A DNA stretch of 21,399 nt from Porticoccaceae bacterium (GTDB lineage Bacteria; Pseudomonadota; Gammaproteobacteria; Pseudomonadales; Porticoccaceae): positions 1 through 21,399 of the forward strand of contig JALRJD010000254.1 in assembly GCA_023255165.1 (NCBI GenBank), read 5' to 3'. Shown here in pieces: positions 14,968-21,399 of this stretch. Numbering within the stretch: the first letter of the stretch is position 1; the number at the start of each line of letters is the position of its first letter. The notes beneath the pieces were generated by a model that worked only from the letters and a program-made list of their open reading frames with translations, did no database searches and had not been told where the DNA came from. The position numbers were made by a program, and so were the translations under genes.

Positions 14968-16401
14968 TCAGCGCCGCGGAAAGCCCCCGGGAGGCAGTCC
15001 ACCCATTGGCGGCATTGCTCCGCCGGGGCCGCCGCTCATTCCCCCGCCCATTCCCCCACCTAGGCCGCCGAGACCACGCATCATATTCTGCATGCCCTTG
15101 CCCTTCATTTTCTTCATCATCTTGCCCATCTGCTTGTGCTGCTTGAGCAACCGATTGAGATCCTGAATGGTGGTGCCGGAGCCGACTGTAATGCGGCGCT
15201 TGCGCGAGCCGTTGAGAATATCGGGGTTGCGGCGCTCTTTCGGGGTCATGGAGTCGATAATCACCGTCATCTTGCCAAACTGACTGGTGACATCCTGCTG
15301 CTGAACCAGCTGCGACATATTGCCCATGCCCGGCAACTTGTCCATCAGACCGGCCATGCCGCCCATATTGTTCATCTGCTCAAGCTGGTCGCGCAGGTCT
15401 TCAAGATCAAAGCCTTTGCCCTTGGTCATTTTTTGGGCGAGTTTTTCAGCCTTCTTTTTATCAACCTTGCGTTCAACATCTTCAATCAGCGACAGCACAT
15501 CGCCCATGCCGAGGATCCGCGAGGCGATTCGCTCCGGATGGAACGGCTCGAGGGCATCGACCTTTTCGCCGACACCAAGGAATTTAATTGGCTTACCGGT
15601 GATATGCCGCACCGACAGCGCAGCACCCCCGCGGGCATCGCCATCCACTTTGGTCAGGATCACACCGGTCAGCGGCAGCGCTTCGTTAAAAGCCTTGGCG
15701 GTGTTGACCGCGTCCTGGCCAATCATGGCATCGATCACAAACAGAGTTTCAATTGGCTTGGCGGCAGCATGCACCTGTTTGATCTCGCCCATCATCTCGT
15801 CATCGACATGCAGTCGACCTGCGGTATCGACAATTAACACATCGACAAATTTTTTCTTCGCCGCAGCAATGGCGTCGTTGACAATAGCCACCGGCTTTTG
15901 ACTGATATCGCTGGGAAAGAACTCGGCGCCGACTTCGACAGCCAGCGTTTTAAGCTGTTCGATGGCCGCGGGACGGTAGACGTCTGCCGACACTACCATG
16001 ACTTTTTTCTTTTCGCGCTCACTAAGGTAACGGGAGAGCTTGGCGACCGATGTGGTTTTACCTGCCCCCTGGAGGCCGGCCATCAGGATTATTGCCGGTG
16101 GTTGCGCGGCCAGATTGAGGGTTTCATTTTTCTCCCCCATAACCTTTTCCAGCTCGGCCTGAACAATCTTGAGGAATTGCTGGCCCGGATTGAGGCTGCG
16201 ATTTACTTCCTGGCCCAGAGCGCGCTGTTTGACCTGTTCGATAAAGTCTTTGACGACCGGCAGTGCAACATCCGCTTCAAGCAGCGCCATACGGACTTCG
16301 CGCAGCGTGTCCTGGATATTGGCTTCGCTGAGACTGGCTTTGCCAGAGATTTTTTTCAGGCTGTCCGAGAGGCGGTCACTGAGATTTTCAAACATTGCCA
16401 T
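14968..16401 (-). CDS. ffh: Signal recognition particle protein Ffh
   Basis: This 477-residue SRP GTPase binds 4.5S RNA and hydrophobic signal sequences and delivers nascent membrane proteins to FtsY. In order come the N domain (FENLSDRLSDSLKKISG), the P-loop GLQGAGKTTSVAKL, DTAGRLHVD, TKVDGDARGG and the Met-rich M domain (about 300-440). The C-terminus is Gly/Met/Pro-rich. There are two in-frame start codons, 16401 and 16395; the second gives MFENL, which matches E. coli Ffh (MFDNL), so 16395 may be the true start. An extended -10 sits about 35 bases upstream. Downstream, no convincing terminator is visible before rpsP. Confidence 0.98.
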   Translation of the reverse strand: MAMFENLSDRLSDSLKKISGKASLSEANIQDTLREVRMALLEADVALPVVKDFIEQVKQRALGQEVNRSLNPGQQFLKIVQAELEKVMGEKNETLNLAAQPPAIILMAGLQGAGKTTSVAKLSRYLSEREKKKVMVVSADVYRPAAIEQLKTLAVEVGAEFFPSDISQKPVAIVNDAIAAAKKKFVDVLIVDTAGRLHVDDEMMGEIKQVHAAAKPIETLFVIDAMIGQDAVNTAKAFNEALPLTGVILTKVDGDARGGAALSVRHITGKPIKFLGVGEKVDALEPFHPERIASRILGMGDVLSLIEDVERKVDKKKAEKLAQKMTKGKGFDLEDLRDQLEQMNNMGGMAGLMDKLPGMGNMSQLVQQQDVTSQFGKMTVIIDSMTPKERRNPDILNGSRKRRITVGSGTTIQDLNRLLKQHKQMGKMMKKMKGKGMQNMMRGLGGLGGGMGGGMSGGPGGAMPPMGGLPPGGFPRR

Positions 16402-16435
16402 GGAGAATTTTTCCGACTATTTATTGATGGTCGGC

Positions 16436-16444
16436 ATTATAGCA
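16436..16444 (-). promoter_or_regulatory. Extended -10 promoter of ffh
   Basis: The minus strand reads TGCTATAAT: a perfect TATAAT with the TGn extension. The -35 region (GAAGAG at 17 bases) is poor, which extended -10 promoters tolerate. The transcript would start near 16429, about 30 bases before the ffh start codon. Confidence 0.6.
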
Positions 16445-16519
16445 ATTATTTTCGGCAACTCTTCACCCGGCTCCCTGAATATGACACACTCCGTGGAAAT
16501 AAATAGCGACCTATCCGTA

Positions 16520-17311
16520 ATGACCACCCTCTTCGCCAGCACAGCAATCGCTCTCTACCTTTTATGCTTCGGCTTTCAGGTTGTGCTGCTGCGCAGGCAA
16601 ATGCATACCCCGAGTCTGGCGCTGCAAATAACCGCAGCGCTGGCCATTGTGCTACACAGTCTGGCGGTGGCCGATTTTCTGTTCCACCCGGACGGCCTCG
16701 ACCTCAGTCTGCTAAAGATTTTTGCATTGATCGCGCTGATTACTAATGTGGTGGTCTTTCTCAGCGGGCTTAAGAAACCGATTCACAGCCTCAATCTGTT
16801 TCTGTTTCCACTCTCCGCGGCGGCGCTTGTAGCGGCTCTGGCGAGCCCGGCAACCAAGGCGGCGATTATTTTGCCGCCGAGTATCCAACTGCATGTCTTG
16901 ATTTCCATTCTCGCCTACAGCTTGCTGGCCATTGCGGCGCTGCAGGCGGCGCTGATTGGCTATCAAAACTGGCAACTCAAGCACAAACACCAAAATATGC
17001 TGATGCATGCATTTCCCGCGCTACAGAGCATGGAGGCGCTGTTGTTTGAGCTGATCTGGGCCGGTGAGATTATGCTGACCCTGTCGCTGCTTAGCGGCTT
17101 TCTCTTCTATGAGGATTTCTTTGCCCAGAAACTGCTGCACAAGGTGGTATTTAGCCTGGTGGCCTGGGTCTTCTTTGGTGTGTTGCTGTGGGGTCGGCTG
17201 GTCAAGGGCTGGCGCGGCAAAACCGCGATACGCTGGACCTGGGCGGGATTTATTGCCATCTTGCTTGGCTACGTCGGCAGCAAGTTTGTGCTCGAGTTTT
17301 TGCTTCGCTAG
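16520..17311 (+). CDS. ypjD: YpjD-like inner membrane protein (cytochrome c assembly/CcsA-like family)
   Basis: This polytopic membrane protein has about eight hydrophobic helices and ends in the family pattern HKVVFSLVAWVFFGVLLWGR, GWRGKTAIRWTWAGF and LGYVGSKFVLEFLLR. The family is related to the CcsA/CcmC haem-handling proteins, but the function of YpjD is not established. The ATG at 16520 gives 263 residues, the length I recall for E. coli YpjD. An ATG at 16481 would give 276 residues; neither has a clear ribosome site. The frame stays open for over 300 bases upstream, antisense to ffh, which is a shadow. It lies between ffh and the corB-like gene as in E. coli, divergent from ffh. Confidence 0.85.
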   Translation: MTTLFASTAIALYLLCFGFQVVLLRRQMHTPSLALQITAALAIVLHSLAVADFLFHPDGLDLSLLKIFALIALITNVVVFLSGLKKPIHSLNLFLFPLSAAALVAALASPATKAAIILPPSIQLHVLISILAYSLLAIAALQAALIGYQNWQLKHKHQNMLMHAFPALQSMEALLFELIWAGEIMLTLSLLSGFLFYEDFFAQKLLHKVVFSLVAWVFFGVLLWGRLVKGWRGKTAIRWTWAGFIAILLGYVGSKFVLEFLLR

Positions 17312-17395
17312 AAATGCCTCAAACACACTGCACTGTTGCCAAAACCGGGAAACTGCTTCAACATATCCGGCCCTGTTATTAAAGGCATGTAATTC

Positions 17396-18682
17396 TTGGA
17401 CCTTTCCGAATCGTCGATGCTGTGGTTGGCACTCCTGATCCTGCTTCTTGTGTCCGCATTTTTCTCTGGCTCTGAAACCGGCATGATGTCACTCAACCGT
17501 TATCGATTGAGACATCAGCGTAAAAAAAGCGCCGGTGCCCGTCGCGCAGCAAAGCTGTTGGCCATGCCTGATCGCCTGATCGGTTTAATCTTGATCGGCA
17601 ACAATGCGGTCAATATTCTCGCGGCAATTATCGCCAATGCTCTGGCTATTATTTATGTCGGTGAAGCGGCAGCGCCCTGGGTGGCCACCGCAACCCTGAC
17701 CATTCTTGTTTTGGTGTTCTCTGAAGTAACACCAAAGACCATTGCCGCACAGCATCCGGAATGGTTTGCCTTTAAAGCCAGCCATATCCTGAAACCACTG
17801 CTGACGCTTCTGTGGCCTCTGGTCTGGGCGGTTAACAAACTGACTAACGGGCTGATCAACCTGCTCGGCTTCGAGACCAATGTCTCCCGGGATGACGGCC
17901 TTGATACTGAAGAGTTGCGCTCGGTAGTGGATATTTCAGGACACAAGATCTCTGATAGCCACCAGGGCATGCTCAAGGGCATTCTCGATCTCGAGACGGT
18001 GACGGTTGAGGACATTATGATTCCTCGCAGTGAGATCAACGGGCTGGATATCGAAGATGATATAGAGATCGTGTTGGCCAAGCTGTTCAAGTCCGAGTAC
18101 ACCAGGTTGCCGATCTACGAGGGCGATATCAATAATATTGTCGGCATCTTCCACATGCGCAAAGCCAATCATCTGGCCCGCGCGGAGCAGGTGACGCCCA
18201 ATGCGATTAAGCGCTTTGCCGAAGAACCTTACTTTATTCCCGAGAGCACCACGCTGATCAATCAGTTGCTAAACTTTAAAACCACCCGCAACCGTTTTGC
18301 CATGGTGGTGGATGAATACGGCGATGTGAAGGGGCTGGTAACGCTGGAAGATATTCTTGAGGAGATTGTCGGCGACTTCACTACCAACACCGCCGATGAG
18401 GTCGATGAGATTATCGACCGTGGTGACGGCAGCTATCTGATCGATGGCGCGGCAACCATTCGCGAGATCAACAAGGCGACTGAATGGAGCCTGCCAACCG
18501 ACGGACCCAAAACCATCAACGGTCTGGCGCTGGAGCAGCTGGAAAGCATTCCGGACGGCAATGTCAGCTTTATGGTCGGCGGTTATCGCTTTGAGACCGA
18601 AGAGATCAACGGCACCATGATCAAGAAGATTCGTGTTAAGCCGATCAAAAAGAAGGTTGCTGAGTCAGACGAAATTGACTGA
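17396..18682 (+). CDS. corB: CorB-like CNNM/CorC family transporter (DUF21-CBS-CorC_HlyC)
   Basis: This 428-residue membrane protein is of the CNNM/CorB family, linked to magnesium export and homeostasis. It has an N-terminal DUF21 domain (about 8-190, with SAFFSGSETGMMSLNRYRLR and LIGNNAVNILAAI), a CBS pair (about 205-330, with DIMIPRSEI and VVDEYGDVKGLVTLEDIL) and a C-terminal CorC_HlyC domain (about 345-425, DGSYLIDGAATIREINKA). It matches E. coli YfjD/CorB along its whole length. The start is TTG at 17396: AAAGG stands 10 bases upstream, and the 22 residues before FSGSETG equal the number in E. coli. The next ATG (17417) would cut into the first helix. It follows the ypjD-like gene by 84 bases. 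Confidence 0.93.
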   Translation: MDLSESSMLWLALLILLLVSAFFSGSETGMMSLNRYRLRHQRKKSAGARRAAKLLAMPDRLIGLILIGNNAVNILAAIIANALAIIYVGEAAAPWVATATLTILVLVFSEVTPKTIAAQHPEWFAFKASHILKPLLTLLWPLVWAVNKLTNGLINLLGFETNVSRDDGLDTEELRSVVDISGHKISDSHQGMLKGILDLETVTVEDIMIPRSEINGLDIEDDIEIVLAKLFKSEYTRLPIYEGDINNIVGIFHMRKANHLARAEQVTPNAIKRFAEEPYFIPESTTLINQLLNFKTTRNRFAMVVDEYGDVKGLVTLEDILEEIVGDFTTNTADEVDEIIDRGDGSYLIDGAATIREINKATEWSLPTDGPKTINGLALEQLESIPDGNVSFMVGGYRFETEEINGTMIKKIRVKPIKKKVAESDEID

Positions 18683-18764
18683 TGCCCTTGATTGATACCC
18701 TTGACGCATTCGGTGAATCAAAGCGCTGCCGGATCTGGCCAGAATAATCGGGCTAATAGGCAGC

Positions 18765-18953
18765 CTAGTAAAATGGGTTAACTTTACGGTTGCGCTCGCC
18801 GCAGGCAATAATCACATCGCGGCGCTGGTCGTTGTCCAAAATCGACCAGACCCGAATCTCCTCAGCAGTTCGATAACAGCCGACGCAGATATCTTCATCG
18901 TTTAGCATGCACACCGAGTTGCACGGTGATACCACAGGTTTGTCAGCTCTCAC
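18765..18953 (-). CDS. DUF1289 domain protein (small Cys-rich protein)
   Basis: This 62-residue protein has the DUF1289 pattern: VSPCNSVC, CVGCYRTAEEI and a W in the following helix. The four Cys are arranged C-x3-C-x7-C-x2-C, which suggests a metal or Fe-S site. The function is unknown. The start is GTG at 18953 with GGGGA at a 6-base spacing. It lies 34 bases after the carbonic-anhydrase-like gene, so the two are probably co-transcribed, and it converges on the corB-like gene. Confidence 0.88.
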   Translation of the reverse strand: MRADKPVVSPCNSVCMLNDEDICVGCYRTAEEIRVWSILDNDQRRDVIIACGERNRKVNPFY

Positions 18954-18987
18954 TGCTTTTCCCCAGATTTTTGCATTTCAGATTGTT

Positions 18988-19512
18988 TCAACGTTCTATT
19001 TCAACCAGATCGGTCAGCATGGTCTGACCTTTGTGCACATAGCCCGCCGCGGAACCGAGCAGCATCGCCCGTGACTGTTCGTCGAGCTGGCGCACAACTT
19101 TACCCGGGGAACCCACCACCAGCGAACCATCGGGGATCACCGCGTTGGCTTTAACCAAACTGTTGGCGCCAATAATGCAGTCACTGCCCACCTTTGCGCC
19201 ATCGAGAATCACTGCATTAATGCCAATCAGGGTTCGGTCGCCCACTTCCAGACAGTGGATCATGGCATTGTGGCCAACGGTGACATCTTCACCAATAATC
19301 AACGGTTGGCCCGGGTCGCAATGCAACACCGCACCATCCTGGATATTACTTCGCGCTCCCACTTCAATCAGATCGCAGTCACCACGGATCACGGCGTTAA
19401 ACCAGACACTGGCGTTTTCCTTGAGCACCACTTCACCCATTACATCGGCACTTTTCGCGATAAATACGCTTGGGTGAATAACCGGAGTCTTTTCGCCAAT
19501 TTTGTAGATCAT
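18988..19512 (-). CDS. Gamma-class carbonic anhydrase family protein (YrdA-like)
   Basis: This 174-residue left-handed beta-helix protein is built of hexapeptide repeats (for example ADVMGEVVLKENASVWFNAV and DRTLIGINAVILDGAKVGSD). The three His expected for the metal site of gamma-class enzymes are present: one in VLHCD and two, five residues apart, in GHNAMIHC. GDCDLIEVGARSNIQDG supplies the Arg/Asp/Gln region of the family. Whether it hydrates CO2 is unknown, since many bacterial members (YrdA, CaiE, PaaY types) show little activity or act on other substrates. The ATG at 19512 has GAGAG at a 7-base spacing. It lies between the Nudix gene (88 bases upstream) and the DUF1289 gene. Confidence 0.93.
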   Translation of the reverse strand: MIYKIGEKTPVIHPSVFIAKSADVMGEVVLKENASVWFNAVIRGDCDLIEVGARSNIQDGAVLHCDPGQPLIIGEDVTVGHNAMIHCLEVGDRTLIGINAVILDGAKVGSDCIIGANSLVKANAVIPDGSLVVGSPGKVVRQLDEQSRAMLLGSAAGYVHKGQTMLTDLVEIER

Positions 19513-19600
19513 GATTTTGCTCTCTTAATTCTCGCGCTCTTTTTAAAGCTGTTACTTACAAGCTGTTCTTTAAACTCTCAGTACCTTTTAATGTTTTTTA

Positions 19601-20239
19601 TCAGCCTTCCACGTCGGCTCTGCGCCTTAACTCAGCAATGCGCTGATCGGAGGGGTACTCAAGATGAATGTCTGCATCCAGAGTGGCGTTTAACATATCG
19701 GTAAGCACCTTCAGGGTAAAGCCCCAGATCTTAAAGCCGTTATACGGCAGAAACGGAAACCGCAGCCCACCGTAGCCAGTATCCATCTCGAAATACTCAT
19801 AGCGATCGAGATCCATAAACATCCGCAGCGGCGCATCAAACAGCGCACCGATTTCGCCGGGGTCGGCGTTCAACTGCACCGGCATATCAACTAAACCGAC
19901 AAAAGGTGTGACATTGAGATCGCGACGTCTGGGCGTGGCCACTGGCAGCGTGGCGATGGGGTGCACCAGGCTCGGCGCCAATCCGATTTCTTCATGGGCC
20001 TCTCTTAGAGCGGTCTGCAATAAATCGCTGTCGGTGCTCTCCCACATGCCGCCGGGAAAGGCCACTTCGCCCGCGTGGTTGTTCAGATGAAAAGCGCGCT
20101 GAGTCAAAATAACATGAGGGTCCGAGTTCTCGCCGTGCAGCGCAACCAACACGGCGGCGCTTGCATTTCGTTCTTGCGGACCAGGCTGGTAGCGTTCGAG
20201 TGGAAAGTTTTTTAGGCGATGTTTAATGGTTTCTAGCAT
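19601..20239 (-). CDS. Nudix hydrolase, CoA pyrophosphatase type (NudL-like)
   Basis: This 212-residue Nudix protein carries the UPF0035 signature upstream of the Nudix box: VILTQRA, a conserved G and VAFPGG. This is the mark of the CoA-pyrophosphatase subgroup (E. coli NudL/YeaB, mammalian NUDT7), which cleaves CoA to phosphopantetheine and 3',5'-ADP. The Nudix box is ALREAHEEIGL with the offset acidic region of the subgroup. In the signature L-T-x-R-[SA]-x3-R-x3-G the second Arg is replaced by Asn (FHLNNHAG). It is divergent from the second Nudix gene across 41 bases. Confidence 0.9.
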   Translation of the reverse strand: MLETIKHRLKNFPLERYQPGPQERNASAAVLVALHGENSDPHVILTQRAFHLNNHAGEVAFPGGMWESTDSDLLQTALREAHEEIGLAPSLVHPIATLPVATPRRRDLNVTPFVGLVDMPVQLNADPGEIGALFDAPLRMFMDLDRYEYFEMDTGYGGLRFPFLPYNGFKIWGFTLKVLTDMLNATLDADIHLEYPSDQRIAELRRRADVEG

Positions 20240-20247
20240 TTGTGCAT

Positions 20248-20253
20248 TATACT
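20248..20253 (+). promoter_or_regulatory. Candidate -10 for the zinc-ribbon Nudix gene
   Basis: TATACT (five of six to TATAAT) lies in the 41-base gap between the two divergent Nudix genes, 27 bases before the ATG at 20281. No convincing -35 is seen at 16-18 bases upstream. Confidence 0.3.
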
Positions 20254-20280
20254 CATGTCTCTTCGAATTCTGAGACTTTC

Positions 20281-20832
20281 ATGAACTTTTGTTCCAGCTG
20301 CGGCAAGCCCGTTATAAAAAAAATTCCCGAGGGCGATAATCGCGAACGTCATGTCTGCGAACACTGCACCACCATTCACTATCAAAACCCGCGGGTGATT
20401 GCCGGTGTGTTGCCGGTATATGGAGACCAAGTGTTGCTCTGTCGTCGGGCGATTGAACCACGCCATGGTTTCTGGACGCTGCCTGCCGGGTTTCTTGAAA
20501 ACGGTGAGTCATCTCTGACCGGTGCGCTGCGAGAGTGCGTAGAGGAGGCCAATGCTGAGGTGGTCGAGCCGAGTCTCTACGCGCTGTTTGATATTCCACA
20601 AATTAATCAGGTCTATGTGTTTTATCGCGCCCGGCTGGAACAGCCGACATTTAACGCCACCTTTGAATCCTCAGAAGTGGCGCTGTTTGATGAAGCGGAT
20701 ATTCCCTGGGCTGAACTGGCTTTTCCGGTTGTCGAACTGGCCCTGCACCACTTTTTTAACGACCGTCAAAACGGCGAGTATATTGTTCGTCACGACGAGA
20801 TTCGCCGTCCCTGGAAAAGCCTGCGCTCATAA
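20281..20832 (+). CDS. Nudix hydrolase with N-terminal zinc ribbon
   Basis: This 183-residue protein has a zinc-ribbon start (MNFCSSCGKPV; Cys 4, 7, 26 and 29) followed by a Nudix domain (about 38-150). The RERHVCEHCTTIHYQNPRV and LCRRAIEPRHGFWTLPAGF segments mark a subgroup common in gammaproteobacteria, recalling NudC (NAD/RNA cap) ribbons but shorter. The substrate is unknown. The Nudix box is GFLENGESSLTGALRECVEE followed by AN, where the usual Gly is Asn; the catalytic Glu residues remain. The frame extends back to 20242, but that region overlaps the divergent promoter area, and the MNFC start matches the family. Confidence 0.87.
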   Translation: MNFCSSCGKPVIKKIPEGDNRERHVCEHCTTIHYQNPRVIAGVLPVYGDQVLLCRRAIEPRHGFWTLPAGFLENGESSLTGALRECVEEANAEVVEPSLYALFDIPQINQVYVFYRARLEQPTFNATFESSEVALFDEADIPWAELAFPVVELALHHFFNDRQNGEYIVRHDEIRRPWKSLRS

Positions 20833-20841
20833 ACCGAGCGT

Positions 20842-21399
20842 CTAGAACACCAGCCGCAAGCCGGCATAGAAGCCATCAAAGTCCGCATCTGACTGCAGCT
20901 CGTCGCCACTGTCAATTTCAATCAACATGGAACGGTAGCCAAAACTCAGGCCGGCTTCGAGGCTCGGGGCGATACTGAAGTCGTAGTTTAATTCCGCACT
21001 CCAATCAATCAGGCGGAACTCATTGACATTAATCCAGTTGCCACTGACCGACGCCGACAGCCCGGTAAATGGCATATCAATCCCGGCGCGACCATAAACC
21101 AGCGGTATCACCGCATCCACATCAACCTGTTCCTGAGCGGCAGAACCGATCAGACTGGCCTGCCCGTCAAACAATCGGGCCGTTAAACCCAGGTCCAGAT
21201 CGACAACATTGTCGAGAATTTCATAATAAAAAGTAGCATCGGTGTGGCTGAGATCGAGATCTACGTCCACCGCCTGATCAATCGGGAAAACCACTTCATC
21301 AAGCACGGTTCCGGCGGGCACCATGCCCTGCCCTGTCCCCTGCAGGTCGGTGTAGCTAATGCGAATATTGGGCAGCAGTGGCACTGGGTGTTCGAGCGC
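20842..21399 (-). CDS. Outer-membrane beta-barrel protein (TIGR04219-like), C-terminal part
   Basis: The frame is open to the window edge, so the N-terminus with its signal peptide is missing; the GTG at 21384 is internal. The 185 visible residues begin ALEHPVPLLPNIRISY, a segment I associate with the gammaproteobacterial TIGR04219 outer-membrane family. They continue as alternating amphipathic beta-strands (DATFYYEILDNVVDLDLGLT, LNYDFSIAPSLEAGLSFGYR) and end in YAGLRLVF, a terminal Phe typical of BAM substrates. Function unknown. It is convergent with the zinc-ribbon Nudix gene, with 9 bases between stops and no terminator seen. Confidence 0.8.
   Translation of the reverse strand, partial: ALEHPVPLLPNIRISYTDLQGTGQGMVPAGTVLDEVVFPIDQAVDVDLDLSHTDATFYYEILDNVVDLDLGLTARLFDGQASLIGSAAQEQVDVDAVIPLVYGRAGIDMPFTGLSASVSGNWINVNEFRLIDWSAELNYDFSIAPSLEAGLSFGYRSMLIEIDSGDELQSDADFDGFYAGLRLVF

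Noticed and set aside
15136..16506. Long open frames on the plus strand opposite ffh (233 and 202 codons) and the upstream extension of the ypjD-like frame from 16169
   Set aside because: They lie antisense to the well-supported ffh gene, have no recognisable domains, and arise from the codon bias of ffh. The ypjD-like family length fits the start at 16520.
18683..18764. Terminator between the convergent corB-like and DUF1289 genes
   Set aside because: Only weak, interrupted inverted repeats are present, without a T run; nothing firm enough to annotate.

Overview
The window looks like a chromosomal segment of a gammaproteobacterium, probably marine. The basis is the core gene order rpsP-rimM-trmD-rplS, then ffh, a ypjD-type gene and a corB-type gene (the order known from Escherichia coli), the gammaproteobacterial look of the proteins, and an exopolysaccharide locus of the PEP-CTERM/exosortase-associated kind. 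Finer placement is not supported. No tRNA, rRNA, CRISPR array, transposase or integrase was seen.

Region 1 (1-4996) is the polysaccharide-specific part and looks AT-richer than the rest. It holds the C-terminal part of a GMC oxidoreductase (+), a GT4 glycosyltransferase and a MOP-type flippase (both -), and an O-antigen-ligase-like membrane protein (+) divergent from the flippase.

Region 2 (5030-12407, all -) is an assembly and export operon. In transcription order it runs: a small secreted protein with a VPLP-type PEP-CTERM sorting tail, an undecaprenyl-phosphate sugar phosphotransferase, a Wza-like export protein, an outer-membrane beta-barrel, a Wzz-type chain-length protein, a BY-kinase-like ATPase and an XrtA-type AAA ATPase. 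The phosphotransferase would start a repeat unit on the lipid carrier, glycosyltransferases extend it, the flippase and ligase-like protein handle it in the periplasm, and the Wzz/kinase/export/barrel set controls length and secretion. No exosortase is in the window.

Region 3 (12408-12707) is the richest non-coding stretch. It has the rplS terminator, a perfect TGTGA-N6-TCACA site, a 23-bp palindrome and a CsrA-like leader upstream of the sorting-tail gene. The same 12-bp word, in a second CRP-like site, recurs upstream of the sugar phosphotransferase gene, where a 12-bp inverted repeat flanks a candidate -10. This suggests shared control of the secreted protein and the polysaccharide operon.

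Region 4 (12708-18682) is translation, protein-targeting and membrane housekeeping: rplS, trmD, rimM, rpsP, ffh (-), then ypjD-like and corB-like genes (+).

Region 5 (18765-21399) holds a DUF1289 protein, a gamma-class carbonic anhydrase-like protein, two divergent Nudix hydrolases and the C-terminal part of an outer-membrane beta-barrel protein.
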